Assembly: GCA_002706365.1 (NCBI GenBank)
Contig: PALM01000036.1
Location: 58,740-122,739, forward strand
Direction: 5' to 3'
DNA length: 64,000 nt
Origin: Flavobacteriales bacterium
GTDB lineage: Bacteria > Bacteroidota > Bacteroidia > Flavobacteriales_E > Vicingaceae
Under the pieces are notes generated by a model. That model was not told where the DNA came from. It did no database searches and saw only the letters and a program-made list of their open reading frames with translations. Each line of letters starts with the position of its first letter. Position 1 is the stretch's first letter. The position numbers were made by a program, and so were the translations under genes. Positions 26,801 to 34,056 of this stretch are shown piece after piece.

Positions 26801-26999
26801 ACCTATGGCGATTACTGTTGCTTACGGATTGCTTATTGGCTCGCTATTGTTGATGCTACTATTGCCTGTGACACTAGCAGCTACGAATAGGATAAAAGTG
26901 ATGCTGAAGTGGTTATGGGAAGGAGAAAGGCCAGAAAAAGAAGATGTAGAGAAGGCAGTACAAAGATTAAGAAAGGAGGCAGAGTATGAAAATTTATAG
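23856..26999 (+). CDS. RND family efflux transporter permease
   Basis: A 1047-aa proton-driven pump with the AcrB/MMPL layout. TM1 is near residue 14-30 and is followed by a large periplasmic porter region (YPGASPREVEEGIVLKVEE). TM2-6 follow, with GILVDDGIVIGENIFQHYEAG in TM4 carrying the proton-relay aspartates. The second half is a duplicated version with a matching GVIINDGLVYVATFNNYLQDG in TM10. Position between adaptor and TolC-like genes shows a complete tripartite system. The 5' end overlaps the adaptor by 4 bases and the 3' end the TolC gene by 14. Confidence 0.93.
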   Translation: MRSVVKFFVKNELLVNLFIALITILGLVALMRMNSSFFPNVKEKFIIIEAVYPGASPREVEEGIVLKVEENLKGVSGIDRITSTSKENSATITVELFSDQNADIVLLDVKNAVDQISNFPEGMERLVTYVQENENFTAKIAISGDVSLSVLKDRAEAFEDGLREFDNISKIQLSGFSEEEIEVAVDENKLRSYNLTFQEIANAIANENLQNTGGRIKDRIEVIIRADQKEYTAKQLGNLVVRSTDDGNVVRLSDVAEIIEDWAETTNKAYFNEKQAVLVTVNTLNEENILDAAESVLTYIDEFNEQNKGVQAVLVQDGTVNLKERISLLTENGILGAFLVLILLGMFLRIRLAFWVAVGIPISFLGMFILLSYIGITINVLSLFGMILVIGILVDDGIVIGENIFQHYEAGKPKFKAVVEGTMEVMPSVMSALTTTCIAFSFFFFIEGRLGEFFSDVAAVVICALGFSILEVFLFLPAHLAHVKDLNDNVEPNKIKLAIENSLLKFRDVVFTPIIDFCLRQKFFAFMLALSILVVTFGSIGKGLIRATFFPNIEQTSVQVALEYPSGTSESVTAEAMNKIEAAAKLLNAEYVDEYDTALIKDVEVRLGPGSNVGNATFYLIASESRKVRSFEVASDLRRIVGPIPGTQKLSFESATPFGKPLNVSFSGENFDRLRAAVADFKSEVEKTGLVKDLITNDQADQAEVNLSLNETGRALGFSLREVVSQVRSGFFGYEAQRLQRGDDEVKVWVRYKMKDRDRLQDLENMRILSASGEKVPLNMIANIEPVNGLLAINHLEGKRQINLQGELANFEISSTEMISNVSEDVFPIIRKRYPDVKVEFDGQQRDTAKLGKSVQRAGPIILILIFSMMVITFRSVSQAASLMLIIPFGVVGAAWGHFVHDAPMSVLSFLGFIALIGVIINDGLVYVATFNNYLQDGKKFDEALRATSISRFRPIFLTTVTTTAGLAPLIFEKSFQAQFLIPMAITVAYGLLIGSLLLMLLLPVTLAATNRIKVMLKWLWEGERPEKEDVEKAVQRLRKEAEYENL

Positions 27000-28320
27000 T
27001 CTGATCAACTACATAGCTTTCATTGCTGTTTTGGGATTTCCTAATTTGATTAGCGCTCAAGCAACAGAACCAGACAGTTTAAGTTTAAGTGATTTGATCA
27101 AGATCAGCTTAGAACAAAACTACAACATCAAGATAGCTGAAGCTGAGCGAGAAGTAGCTGAGAACAATGCAGCAGCCGGAAATGCCGGACTGTTGCCTAC
27201 TGTAGATCTAACAGGAGGTGGAGAGTACTCCCAAACTACAACCAATATCACTTTTGCTTCTCCAAATCAACCGGAGATCAATGCTACTAATGCAGCTTCA
27301 AGGAATTTGAATGCTGCAGTTACTTTGAATTACACGCTTTACAGTGGGAATTCAAACCGTTTCTTCCTGCGACAATTGAGAGAGGGCAGTTATCAACAAA
27401 ATTTGAGGTATAGAGCTCAAATGGAAAGCACTATTCTTCAATTATTGCAAACGTATTTAAGTTATTATTTAGAGAAAGAGAATCTTAAGCTTGAAAAGAG
27501 AGCCTTGGATATATCTGCAGAAAGATTGAAGAGGGCAGAAGATCAATACAAGAATGGTGTATTTACCAAATTAGATATACTGAATGCAGAAGTAGATCTA
27601 AGAAATGATAGTTCTGCATATTTGCAAGCTGATGTGGCACACCGGAAGGCTTATAGAAGGTTGATGAATTCACTTTCCTTTCCGCCTGACACCCAATTGA
27701 ACATCCTAACGGATTTTGAGATAAATGATGCAATGTCTTATGAAGGAATAGAGCAAAAAGCTCTTCAAAAGAATGTTGATTATCTGCTTTCTGAATCCAT
27801 TGTTCGACAGCAAGAGCTGGAACTGAAGATCGCCAGATCACGGTGGGCTCCGCAGATCAATCTTTCTGCAGCATATCAGTACAATTATCAGAGTACAGAG
27901 GCAGGCTTTATCGAGAGTCAGCAGAATTATGGTCCTACTGCAGGTGTAAGTCTTAGATTTCCACTCTACCAGGCCGGAAATAGAAGTAGGTATAAACAAA
28001 ACCAAGAACTATTGTTGGAAGCAGAGGGCAATCGTCTAAAACAGGCTGAATTGGATCTGAGAACTGAATTGCTAAATGCCCATGAAGATTATAAATCCTC
28101 CATTCAACTAATGCAATTGGCTTATAGGAACAGAGAGGCAGCAATGCGAAATTTTGAGCGTTCTGCAGAAGCATATACGCTTGGACAAATCGATGGAATT
28201 CAATTGAGAGAGGCTCAATTGAATTTGTTGAATACAATCAATTTTTATCAATCCCAAAGGGTGCAATCCAAGATATCTGAAGCCACTTTATTGTTTCTCA
28301 GTGGTAGTTTAGTTGAGTAA
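26986..28320 (+). CDS. TolC family outer-membrane efflux protein
   Basis: A 444-aa outer-membrane channel component. The signal peptide (MKIYSLINYIAFIAVL to LISAQ, about 1-25) is followed by two OEP repeats of long coiled helices. The first includes LSLSDLIKISLEQNYNIKIAEAE (about 32-54) and KRAEDQYKNGVFTKLDILNA; the second includes RSAEAYTLGQIDGIQLREAQ near the end. These are the typical TolC pattern of 'Y-x-x-G-x-x-x-x-x-x-L-x-A'. Completes the RND efflux operon; overlaps the pump gene by 14 bases. Confidence 0.9.
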   Translation: MKIYSLINYIAFIAVLGFPNLISAQATEPDSLSLSDLIKISLEQNYNIKIAEAEREVAENNAAAGNAGLLPTVDLTGGGEYSQTTTNITFASPNQPEINATNAASRNLNAAVTLNYTLYSGNSNRFFLRQLREGSYQQNLRYRAQMESTILQLLQTYLSYYLEKENLKLEKRALDISAERLKRAEDQYKNGVFTKLDILNAEVDLRNDSSAYLQADVAHRKAYRRLMNSLSFPPDTQLNILTDFEINDAMSYEGIEQKALQKNVDYLLSESIVRQQELELKIARSRWAPQINLSAAYQYNYQSTEAGFIESQQNYGPTAGVSLRFPLYQAGNRSRYKQNQELLLEAEGNRLKQAELDLRTELLNAHEDYKSSIQLMQLAYRNREAAMRNFERSAEAYTLGQIDGIQLREAQLNLLNTINFYQSQRVQSKISEATLLFLSGSLVE

Positions 28321-28326
28321 AATCCA

Positions 28327-29298
28327 CTAAACACTATAGCAAAAAGCCATTTTCTGCTTCAATTGGTCTAGGTATTGTCGATTTGTTCTCATTGACATTT
28401 CCCTCAGATCAATTTCTATGGACTTCGCAATTGAAGTGATTGGCACATCATTATATGTTCCTTCGAATGGATTTTCTGAGTAGTCGCCGATCTTCTCCAT
28501 CAAAAAGAACACCCAGATCAGCAATCCAGAGATCAGTGGGGCTGTCCAGTAAAGAACAGTCTCAGTTCTATTGAATATATCTAGAAGTCCAAGAGGCATA
28601 AGTGCACTAAATACCATGGTCAACCAAAGGGCTGTGGAGGCATACTGACGAGGAAATGGGAAGTTCTTAATGCGTTCAGATTTGCCCTGATTATCATAAT
28701 GTCTCACCATCAATTGATGCAGTTCCATATGTCGGAAATCATCATAATAACCCTCTCTTCTAAGATCTTCCATGCGATCAGCTTGATTTTTTAGAAGTTG
28801 GCTAGCGTAGTTTGACTTTTCGCTTATTGCTTTAAGCTCATTTGCCGGGATCAAACTTTCCAATTCGCTATCCAATCTGTCGAAATAATCCTCACAAACG
28901 GTGGCGATGAACTTTCCTTCCACTCTTAAGCTAGTATGCTCCCATTCTTTGCTCAATCGCAATTGATATCTCAAAGCAGTCATCCAAGCAATATGTCTAT
29001 AAATAAGCTCTTTGCGGTATTCAGCTTCCTTTTCACCTCGCACAAATGCAATAGTTGCGGCGGCAAAGGAACGACTGTCGTTCACAATCGCACCCCAGAT
29101 CTTTCTGGCCTCCCAGGTTCTGTCGTAGGAAGAGTTGTTCTAAAAACCCAAATAGAATGCCACTGCAATACCAACAACGCTAATAGGTTGCCAGGGCAGC
29201 ATGATATGAAAGTCTAAGAAATAGACCACCAAATAGATCAGAGGCCATTTCGACCACCAAAGGGTCATCCAAAAACCGTAATTTCTTTTAGTATACAC
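28327..29298 (-). pseudogene. Bestrophin/UPF0187 family channel gene with in-frame stop
   Basis: The frame from a GTG at 29298 reads MYTKRNYGFWMTLWW and continues for 52 codons. It then meets a TAG at 29140-29142, inside what should be the conserved bestrophin sequence GF-x-NNSSYDRTWEARKIWG, where Lys or Gln is expected. After the stop the same frame runs uninterrupted to 28327 (271 codons including the stop), with further family features such as the FDRLDSELE segment and C-terminal helices. Only one substitution separates it from an intact anion channel of about 323 aa. A shortened product could start at the ATG at 29085, but it would lack the first membrane helix and pore residues. A sequencing error cannot be excluded. 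Confidence 0.82.
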
Positions 29299-29386
29299 TT
29301 AGGTAGGTATTGATTAGCTATAAAGATGTGAATTATGCTTGATATGTGGAAGAAAAAAATGGTCGATACTACACCGACCATTTTCT

Positions 29387-30273
29387 CTACAAACTTTGTT
29401 CTGCTTCTACTTTTACTTTCAGCATATCTTGCATTCCAAAATTGCTAAAGATCCCTTCAGTAATTTGATCAATCGACTCATTGTATGGAATCAGTGGATC
29501 TCCCATTCCCATCTTGTCGACAACTGTTCTAAATGGTCTTTCTCCTGCAGGGGTTTCAACCAGCTTTAGTACTGCATCAGCTACCATCTGAGGTTTTTGA
29601 GCTTCGTTTCCGGCTAAGGCTCCATCAAAACTATCTGCAAGATGTTGTGGACCATTTTTCAAATCTCCATACTCACTTTCTCTGCTGTTATCAGATGGAG
29701 TAATAAGGTTTCCAAAGAATGTAGTAGCAAAACCACCTGGCTCAACAACCACAGAATCGATACCCAAGCCTGATAGCTCCATTTTGTAGCTCTCAGCTAT
29801 AGATTCTACTGCCCATTTTGATGAATTGTATGGACCGTAGAATGGCAGATTCATTCTTCCCAGTAAACTTGAGATGGTGATCAATAAACCGGAACCCTGC
29901 TTGCGAAGATGGGGTAGAGCGGCTCTGATCACTCTCTGAACGCCAAAGACATTCACATCATATAGTTTTTGGAAATCTTCAATGGTAAACTGTTCTTGTA
30001 TACCTATGACACCAACTCAGGCATTATTGACAACAACATCAATACTTCCGAGCTTTTCAATAGCAATTCATCAATTGCGGAAATTACACTTTGGTCGTTC
30101 GTGACATCCATTTCAATTACCTTAGCTCCAAGAGAAGAAAGCTCTTCAGCAACTTCTTTATTCTTAGAGTTAATGTTTCGCATTGAAGCGGCCACTTTAT
30201 GACCATTACTTAGGAGGGTTTTTACAGTTAGGGCGCCAAATCCTCCGCTAGCGCCAGTTACAATCACATTCAT
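29387..30273 (-). pseudogene. Short-chain dehydrogenase/reductase gene with frameshift and nonsense codon
   Basis: The N-terminal part from 30273 reads MNVIVTGASGGFGALTVK, a Rossmann NAD(P)-binding start, and ends in a wrong frame at 30004. The other frame resumes at about 30050 with GSIDVVVNNA, then a TGA at 30017-30019 replaces the Gly of the expected NNAG motif. It continues VGVIGIQEQF, VNVFGVQRV, and the catalytic Ser (TISSLLGRM) and Y-x-x-x-K (YNSSK) of an otherwise complete SDR to 29387. Two separate lesions argue for real decay. The promoter region still carries the MarR operator. Confidence 0.85.
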
Positions 30274-30345
30274 GATAATTGGTTTTAATGATTATTTAAT
30301 TGAGAAAATCTTTGATTTTATATGGCCTTAACATAAAATTAATGC

Positions 30346-30357
30346 TTGTACATACAA
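30346..30357. promoter_or_regulatory. MarR operator upstream of the SDR pseudogene
   Basis: TTGTACATACAA, an imperfect inverted repeat (TTGTA-N2-TACAA), is identical to the site at 30829-30840 before the marR gene. On the minus strand the outer bases provide a TTTG -33 element, so binding would block the SDR promoter. Confidence 0.7.
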
Positions 30358-30378
30358 ATATTTAAGTTCAAATTTTTT

Positions 30379-30804
30379 TTATTCTAGTTTTTCCATTGCT
30401 TCATTCATGCAAGAGGTTAGAGCTTTCGTCTCTTCTTCACCAACCAGTGAGGTATAGTCGTTATACAATGCTTTCCAGGCTTTCTTCACCTTTGGAATGA
30501 GCTTCTTACCTTCTTCTGTTATTGATACATAAGTATTTCTCCCGCATTGTTCTCTGCTGATCAAGCCTTTGATCTCCATTTTATCGAGGAACCGACTAAC
30601 GGTGCTTGGGCTCAATTGGACTTCTTCCGCAATTTCTCCTGCTAGGATCTTATCCTGATCGGCTACCGACATTAGTACCAATGCATAAGAAGAAGTGAGT
30701 CCTGTAGTTGCAAAATGCTCATCTGCTTTTTTCGTCATAATACGCGCTAATGCACTAGCAGAGTAGTATAGACAGTTGCAGTATTTATTTTTGGCCTTTT
30801 GCAT
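30379..30804 (-). CDS. MarR family transcriptional regulator
   Basis: A 141-aa winged-helix regulator from the ATG at 30804 (MQKAKNKYCNCLYYSASAL). An upstream in-frame start at 30840 lies in the operator and is rejected. The core is the MarR DNA-binding region: LAGEIAEEVQLSPSTVSRFLDKMEIKGLI (recognition helix PSTVSRFLDKM) and the wing RNTYVSITEEGKKL. Two cysteines near the N-terminus (CNC) could act as a redox switch. It probably represses itself and the adjacent SDR gene, since both promoters share an identical palindrome. Confidence 0.9.
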   Translation of the reverse strand: MQKAKNKYCNCLYYSASALARIMTKKADEHFATTGLTSSYALVLMSVADQDKILAGEIAEEVQLSPSTVSRFLDKMEIKGLISREQCGRNTYVSITEEGKKLIPKVKKAWKALYNDYTSLVGEEETKALTSCMNEAMEKLE

Positions 30805-30808
30805 GGGA

Positions 30809-30841
30809 CAAATATAGACATAAATTGTTTGTACATACAAA
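30809..30841 (-). promoter_or_regulatory. marR promoter with overlapping operator
   Basis: On the minus strand TTTG (30838-30841) and TATATTTG (30809-30816) are 21 bases apart, matching the Bacteroidota -33/-7 promoter. The palindrome TTGTACATACAA (30829-30840) covers the -33 element, which suggests autorepression. The ATG follows the -7 element by 4 bases. Confidence 0.72.
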
Positions 30842-30965
30842 TGAATTAAATTAATTTTCCTTTGGTTGTTATTTACAACTGCTGAGGTTGTTAATTACAA
30901 CTAATTATCTTTTGAGTAGCTCTCATCTTGATTTAGCTTTAATCATCTAATCAAAAAGAAATAAG

Positions 30966-31319
30966 ATGATAACAAAAGAGAGGAGAGAAGAGATAAAGGA
31001 ATTGGTAGTGAAACTCTCAACTGATTCATTGGAGTTTTCTGCAAGTCTTTCTGAGAAGAACGATTATAGAGAGTTGAGGAAGATGTTTGTAACAAGCGCC
31101 TGCACTATTGGGTCTAACTTCTGGAGAATGGGCTCGGATCCGGATTTTGCCGAGATAGGAGAGACTGCAAGAGTTTGTCGAGGAAAGGCAATTAGACTTG
31201 GCTTTTTAATCAGAATAATAGAAGAGATGAAATTGTCAGATCCTTCAGAGCTCAATCATTTAAAAGTGCAATTGGAGGTATTGTCTGATGAGTTCCAAAA
31301 GTATGTGAATTTAGAATAA
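30966..31319 (+). CDS. Four-helix bundle protein
   Basis: A 117-aa all-helical protein. The centre, FVTSACTIGSNFWRMGSDPDFAEI (about 41-64), matches the pattern of the bacterial four-helix bundle family (related to the S23/IVP protein encoded in 23S rRNA intervening sequences), where S-x-x-S-I-G-x-N is conserved. The last half (ARVCRGKAIRLGFLIRIIEEM) corresponds to the third and fourth helices. Function of free-standing members is not established. Monocistronic. Confidence 0.62.
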   Translation: MITKERREEIKELVVKLSTDSLEFSASLSEKNDYRELRKMFVTSACTIGSNFWRMGSDPDFAEIGETARVCRGKAIRLGFLIRIIEEMKLSDPSELNHLKVQLEVLSDEFQKYVNLE

Positions 31320-31507
31320 GTTAACTTTTTGTTGTGTTATGACTTCTCGGTTTTTTGATTCATAACTGCAATCCAAATCCATATGTTTTTCCGTGAAGTC
31401 AAAAGGAGCTTTGGCTTAATGCTAGAGCTCCTTGATACAATATCAATAGTGGAAAGTTTTATCCTTTACTTTCTAATGTTTCATCATTAGTTCAAAAGAA
31501 CTCATGC
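31320..31507. other. Short intergenic region with one hairpin
   Basis: No gene or known repeat seen. The only structure is an inverted repeat, AAGGAGCT (31403-31410) and AGCTCCTT (31426-31433), with a 15-base loop. On the minus strand it is followed by TTTT-G, so it may weakly terminate the ankyrin gene. Confidence 0.4.
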
Positions 31508-32011
31508 TTAATTAATTGGAATCTTGCTTTGATTTAGGCCTTTCTTTATAAGATATTCTTCAAATGATTTTCCTTCATTTCCGAGGATCCTAGTATGATG
31601 CAGGAGAGTGAATCCATGAGGGCCTTTGGTATTGATCAAGGAAGGGTATAGATCCAAGATCGAGCTTACGATCTCTGTTTTTCCGATGATCACAAGACTG
31701 AAGAGGTTGATTCGGGCACCTTGTTCAATCAGATAATTGACGATCTCTTTATTTCCAACATGGGCGGCTCCTTCAATGGCTTCTTCAAGATCTCCATTAT
31801 CCCAATCGTGTCTTGCATAAAGCAATTGGGGTTCTGATCTCAACATTTCTTTGACCTTTGGAAGGTCATTGTGTCCGGCAATTACAAATTCTTCAATTAG
31901 CTTGAGATCCAATTGACTCTTTTCATCTAGCTCAGACTTGCTGGCACTTAAGAACAAGGGGAAAGATGCTGCACTGAGAGCGCTAAGCTTTATAAACTTC
32001 TTTCTATTCAT
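31508..32011 (-). CDS. Exported ankyrin-repeat protein
   Basis: A 167-aa protein from the ATG at 32011 (MNRKKFIKLSALSAASFPLFLSASK), whose N-terminus looks like a Sec or Tat-like signal. A longer frame from 32077 would bury this signal and is rejected. The rest has ankyrin-type helices: GDLEEAIEGAAHVGNKEIVNYLIEQGARIN (about 72-101), a degenerate repeat, and GPHGFTLLHHTRILGNEGKSFEEYLIKKG. Such proteins mediate protein contacts; partner unknown. Confidence 0.72.
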   Translation of the reverse strand: MNRKKFIKLSALSAASFPLFLSASKSELDEKSQLDLKLIEEFVIAGHNDLPKVKEMLRSEPQLLYARHDWDNGDLEEAIEGAAHVGNKEIVNYLIEQGARINLFSLVIIGKTEIVSSILDLYPSLINTKGPHGFTLLHHTRILGNEGKSFEEYLIKKGLNQSKIPIN

Positions 32012-32131
32012 AGAATGAAGTTTATAATAAAGATGGGATTGTACAAAGCTTTCTAGATGAAAGGTGTACAAATCCAATAAACGGAATCTTTTCGATAAGG
32101 AGATTTTGGTTCTCAGTAAAGTCCTTTGAAC

Positions 32132-32761
32132 CTAATTGAAATTCGACTTGATCTCTGCCTTTAGTCTGTTGGGACTGACAGCTGTTGGACTAAGCGATTT
32201 TAGCACTCCATCCTCATCAAAATAAAATCTTGTAGGCAATGCAAAAAGATTAAGTTTTTGAGCCTCTTCTCTTTTGATCAGATAGGAGTTTGAGAATAGC
32301 TCGGCAAGTTGCTCGAGCTGTACCTTGTAGAAGTCTACTGGAATATCGGCTCCTTTGGGTGCAGGTTCTTCTAGCAATAGACAGATAATTCGCTTATCTC
32401 CTTCTATCAGTTCAGCAGCATCTGGTATTTCTCTTGCAATATCAATGCTATTCCATTGAGCATATGGAGAGGTGATCACCATAAGGCTAGGCTTATCGAT
32501 CAATAAGGAAAGATTCACTTTCACACCATACTGATCTTCGGCCCATACATCTGGAAGCAGACGATTTACACTGCTGTCTCTAATCACTTCAAAGATTATA
32601 CTATCTAGTTGCTTGATCTGTTGCTCGCTTTGAGCACTTCGCAATTGATCTTGATATCTATTAAAGTTCACCTGACCAATAGTCTTATGTTCTTCTTCCA
32701 TTAGCTCGCAAGCTGATAAAAATGAGATAAGACAAATAAAAAACGCTAGTCTACCATTCAT
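32132..32761 (-). CDS. Lipoprotein with a thioredoxin-like fold
   Basis: 209 aa from the ATG at 32761. The signal MNGRLAFFICLISFLSAC has a lipobox-like FLSAC with the lipidated Cys at 18. The body is alpha/beta and ends with ALPTRFYFDEDGVLKSL, similar to the cis-Pro strand of TlpA/peroxiredoxin-like proteins; no CxxC motif is present, so redox activity is doubtful. It overlaps the upstream kdsC-like gene by 11 bases and is the last gene of the ccm-linked operon. Confidence 0.6.
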   Translation of the reverse strand: MNGRLAFFICLISFLSACELMEEEHKTIGQVNFNRYQDQLRSAQSEQQIKQLDSIIFEVIRDSSVNRLLPDVWAEDQYGVKVNLSLLIDKPSLMVITSPYAQWNSIDIAREIPDAAELIEGDKRIICLLLEEPAPKGADIPVDFYKVQLEQLAELFSNSYLIKREEAQKLNLFALPTRFYFDEDGVLKSLSPTAVSPNRLKAEIKSNFN

Positions 32762-33272
32762 GACTGTCATTATCAAACCAATCTCCTCTTAATTTTAATA
32801 CTTGTTCGATCATTTGTCGCACACAGCCCTCTCCACCTTTAATTGGAGAAATATAATCGCAGATCTCTTTGATCTCCGAAGCTGCATCCTGCGGACAAGC
32901 GGCAAAACCTACTCGTTTCATCAATTTGTAATCCGGAATATCATCTCCCATATACAAGATCTCTTCTTCCTTAAGCTTATGACTTTCTTTTAGATCTTCG
33001 AAAACAGCCACCTTGTTCTTACATCCAAGATTTACATTCTGAATGCCTAATCCATTCAATCGCAATCTCACACTTTCTGATGTCCCGCCGCTAATGATCA
33101 CGATCTCGTAACCCTTTTTAACAGCATGCTGCAAGGCATAGCCGTCTTTAATATTCATACGGCGTACTTGATCTCCGTCTGGCATGGTAATAACAGTGCC
33201 ATCGGTTAGAACGCCATCCACATCAAAGACAAATGTGCTTATCTCTTTTAATCTGGCTTGTAGATTATCCAT
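32751..33272 (-). CDS. KdsC-like HAD phosphatase (KDO 8-phosphate phosphatase family)
   Basis: A 173-aa C0-type HAD phosphatase with no cap domain. Motif I is FVFDVDGVLTDG with Asp17 and Asp19, motif II IISGG (about 57-61), the conserved Lys falls in CKNKVAVFEDL, and motif IV is YMGDDIPDYKLM. These match KdsC, which makes free KDO for lipopolysaccharide. Homologues also occur as fusions or with other sugar acids. It overlaps the DUF2520 gene upstream by 8 bases. Confidence 0.85.
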   Translation of the reverse strand: MDNLQARLKEISTFVFDVDGVLTDGTVITMPDGDQVRRMNIKDGYALQHAVKKGYEIVIISGGTSESVRLRLNGLGIQNVNLGCKNKVAVFEDLKESHKLKEEEILYMGDDIPDYKLMKRVGFAACPQDAASEIKEICDYISPIKGGEGCVRQMIEQVLKLRGDWFDNDSHEW

Positions 33273-34056
33273 GCTGCTTTTTCAATATGCTTTCTGTGAT
33301 GGCCTTATACAATTCTTTGTAGTCAGGATGAGCTTCCAAATGCTCCAAATGCTTCTTAATGATCTTCTGATCATTGCGCACAGCCGGACCGGTTTGAATA
33401 CTTGCAGGACTTTTTCTATGGATCTTTTTAGCAGTTGTTTCAATAAGCGGACGAATAATATCAAAACTAATGGAAGCCTCATCCAATAACTCTTCTGCAA
33501 TTGCATACATGTGGTTGCTAAAGTTATTTGCAAAAACAGCGGCAACATGCAATGCCTTTCTCTTTTCAGAATCCAACTGATATACCTTCATGCTTAAGGA
33601 TTTGCCAAAACTCATCAGCAAAGCTTCAACCTCGCTTTTTTTCGACTCAACGCAGATAGGGATAGGGGCTAAACTTTCTGTGTCTTCTTTAGAGAATGAC
33701 TGGACCGGATAGAATATTCCAAAATCACTAAAACCCTTACCTTCAAATACCTCTAGAGATGTTGCACCTGAGGTGTGCACCGTGAGCTTATCCCTAAATG
33801 GGAACTCTTCTATCACTTTTGGGAGAGCATCATCATTCACAGCAATGATATAAATATCGGCTCCTGGATCTAATTTGCTGAGATCTGTAGTGAAGTTGCA
33901 GTTAAGGCGTTGACTTAAGCTAACAGCAGAATCCTGGGATCGAGAATAGATCTCGTGAATTAGATAACCAGCTTGCTTGAATGCAAGACCAAAGTTATGC
34001 CCTACATTTCCGGCTCCAACTATAGTAACTCTCTGTATGTGATCTTTTACATTCAT
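33265..34056 (-). CDS. Rossmann-like and DUF2520 domain protein
   Basis: A 263-aa protein with an N-terminal NAD(P)-binding domain (VTIVGAGNVGHNFGLAFKQAG, GxGxxG at about 14-20) and a C-terminal helical DUF2520 domain (ALHVAAVFANNFSNHMYAIAEELL). It resembles a 6-phosphogluconate/ketopantoate reductase-type dehydrogenase. The substrate is unknown. Its stop overlaps the kdsC-like gene by 8 bases, and its start overlaps the ccmF stop by 4 bases, placing it in the heme lyase operon. Confidence 0.85.
   Translation of the reverse strand: MNVKDHIQRVTIVGAGNVGHNFGLAFKQAGYLIHEIYSRSQDSAVSLSQRLNCNFTTDLSKLDPGADIYIIAVNDDALPKVIEEFPFRDKLTVHTSGATSLEVFEGKGFSDFGIFYPVQSFSKEDTESLAPIPICVESKKSEVEALLMSFGKSLSMKVYQLDSEKRKALHVAAVFANNFSNHMYAIAEELLDEASISFDIIRPLIETTAKKIHRKSPASIQTGPAVRNDQKIIKKHLEHLEAHPDYKELYKAITESILKKQHG

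Noticed and set aside
30017..30019. TGA in the SDR gene read as glycine (code reassignment as in some candidate phyla)
   Set aside because: TGA ends several intact genes here (for example parE and the 52.4-kb gene), and the SDR also has a frameshift.
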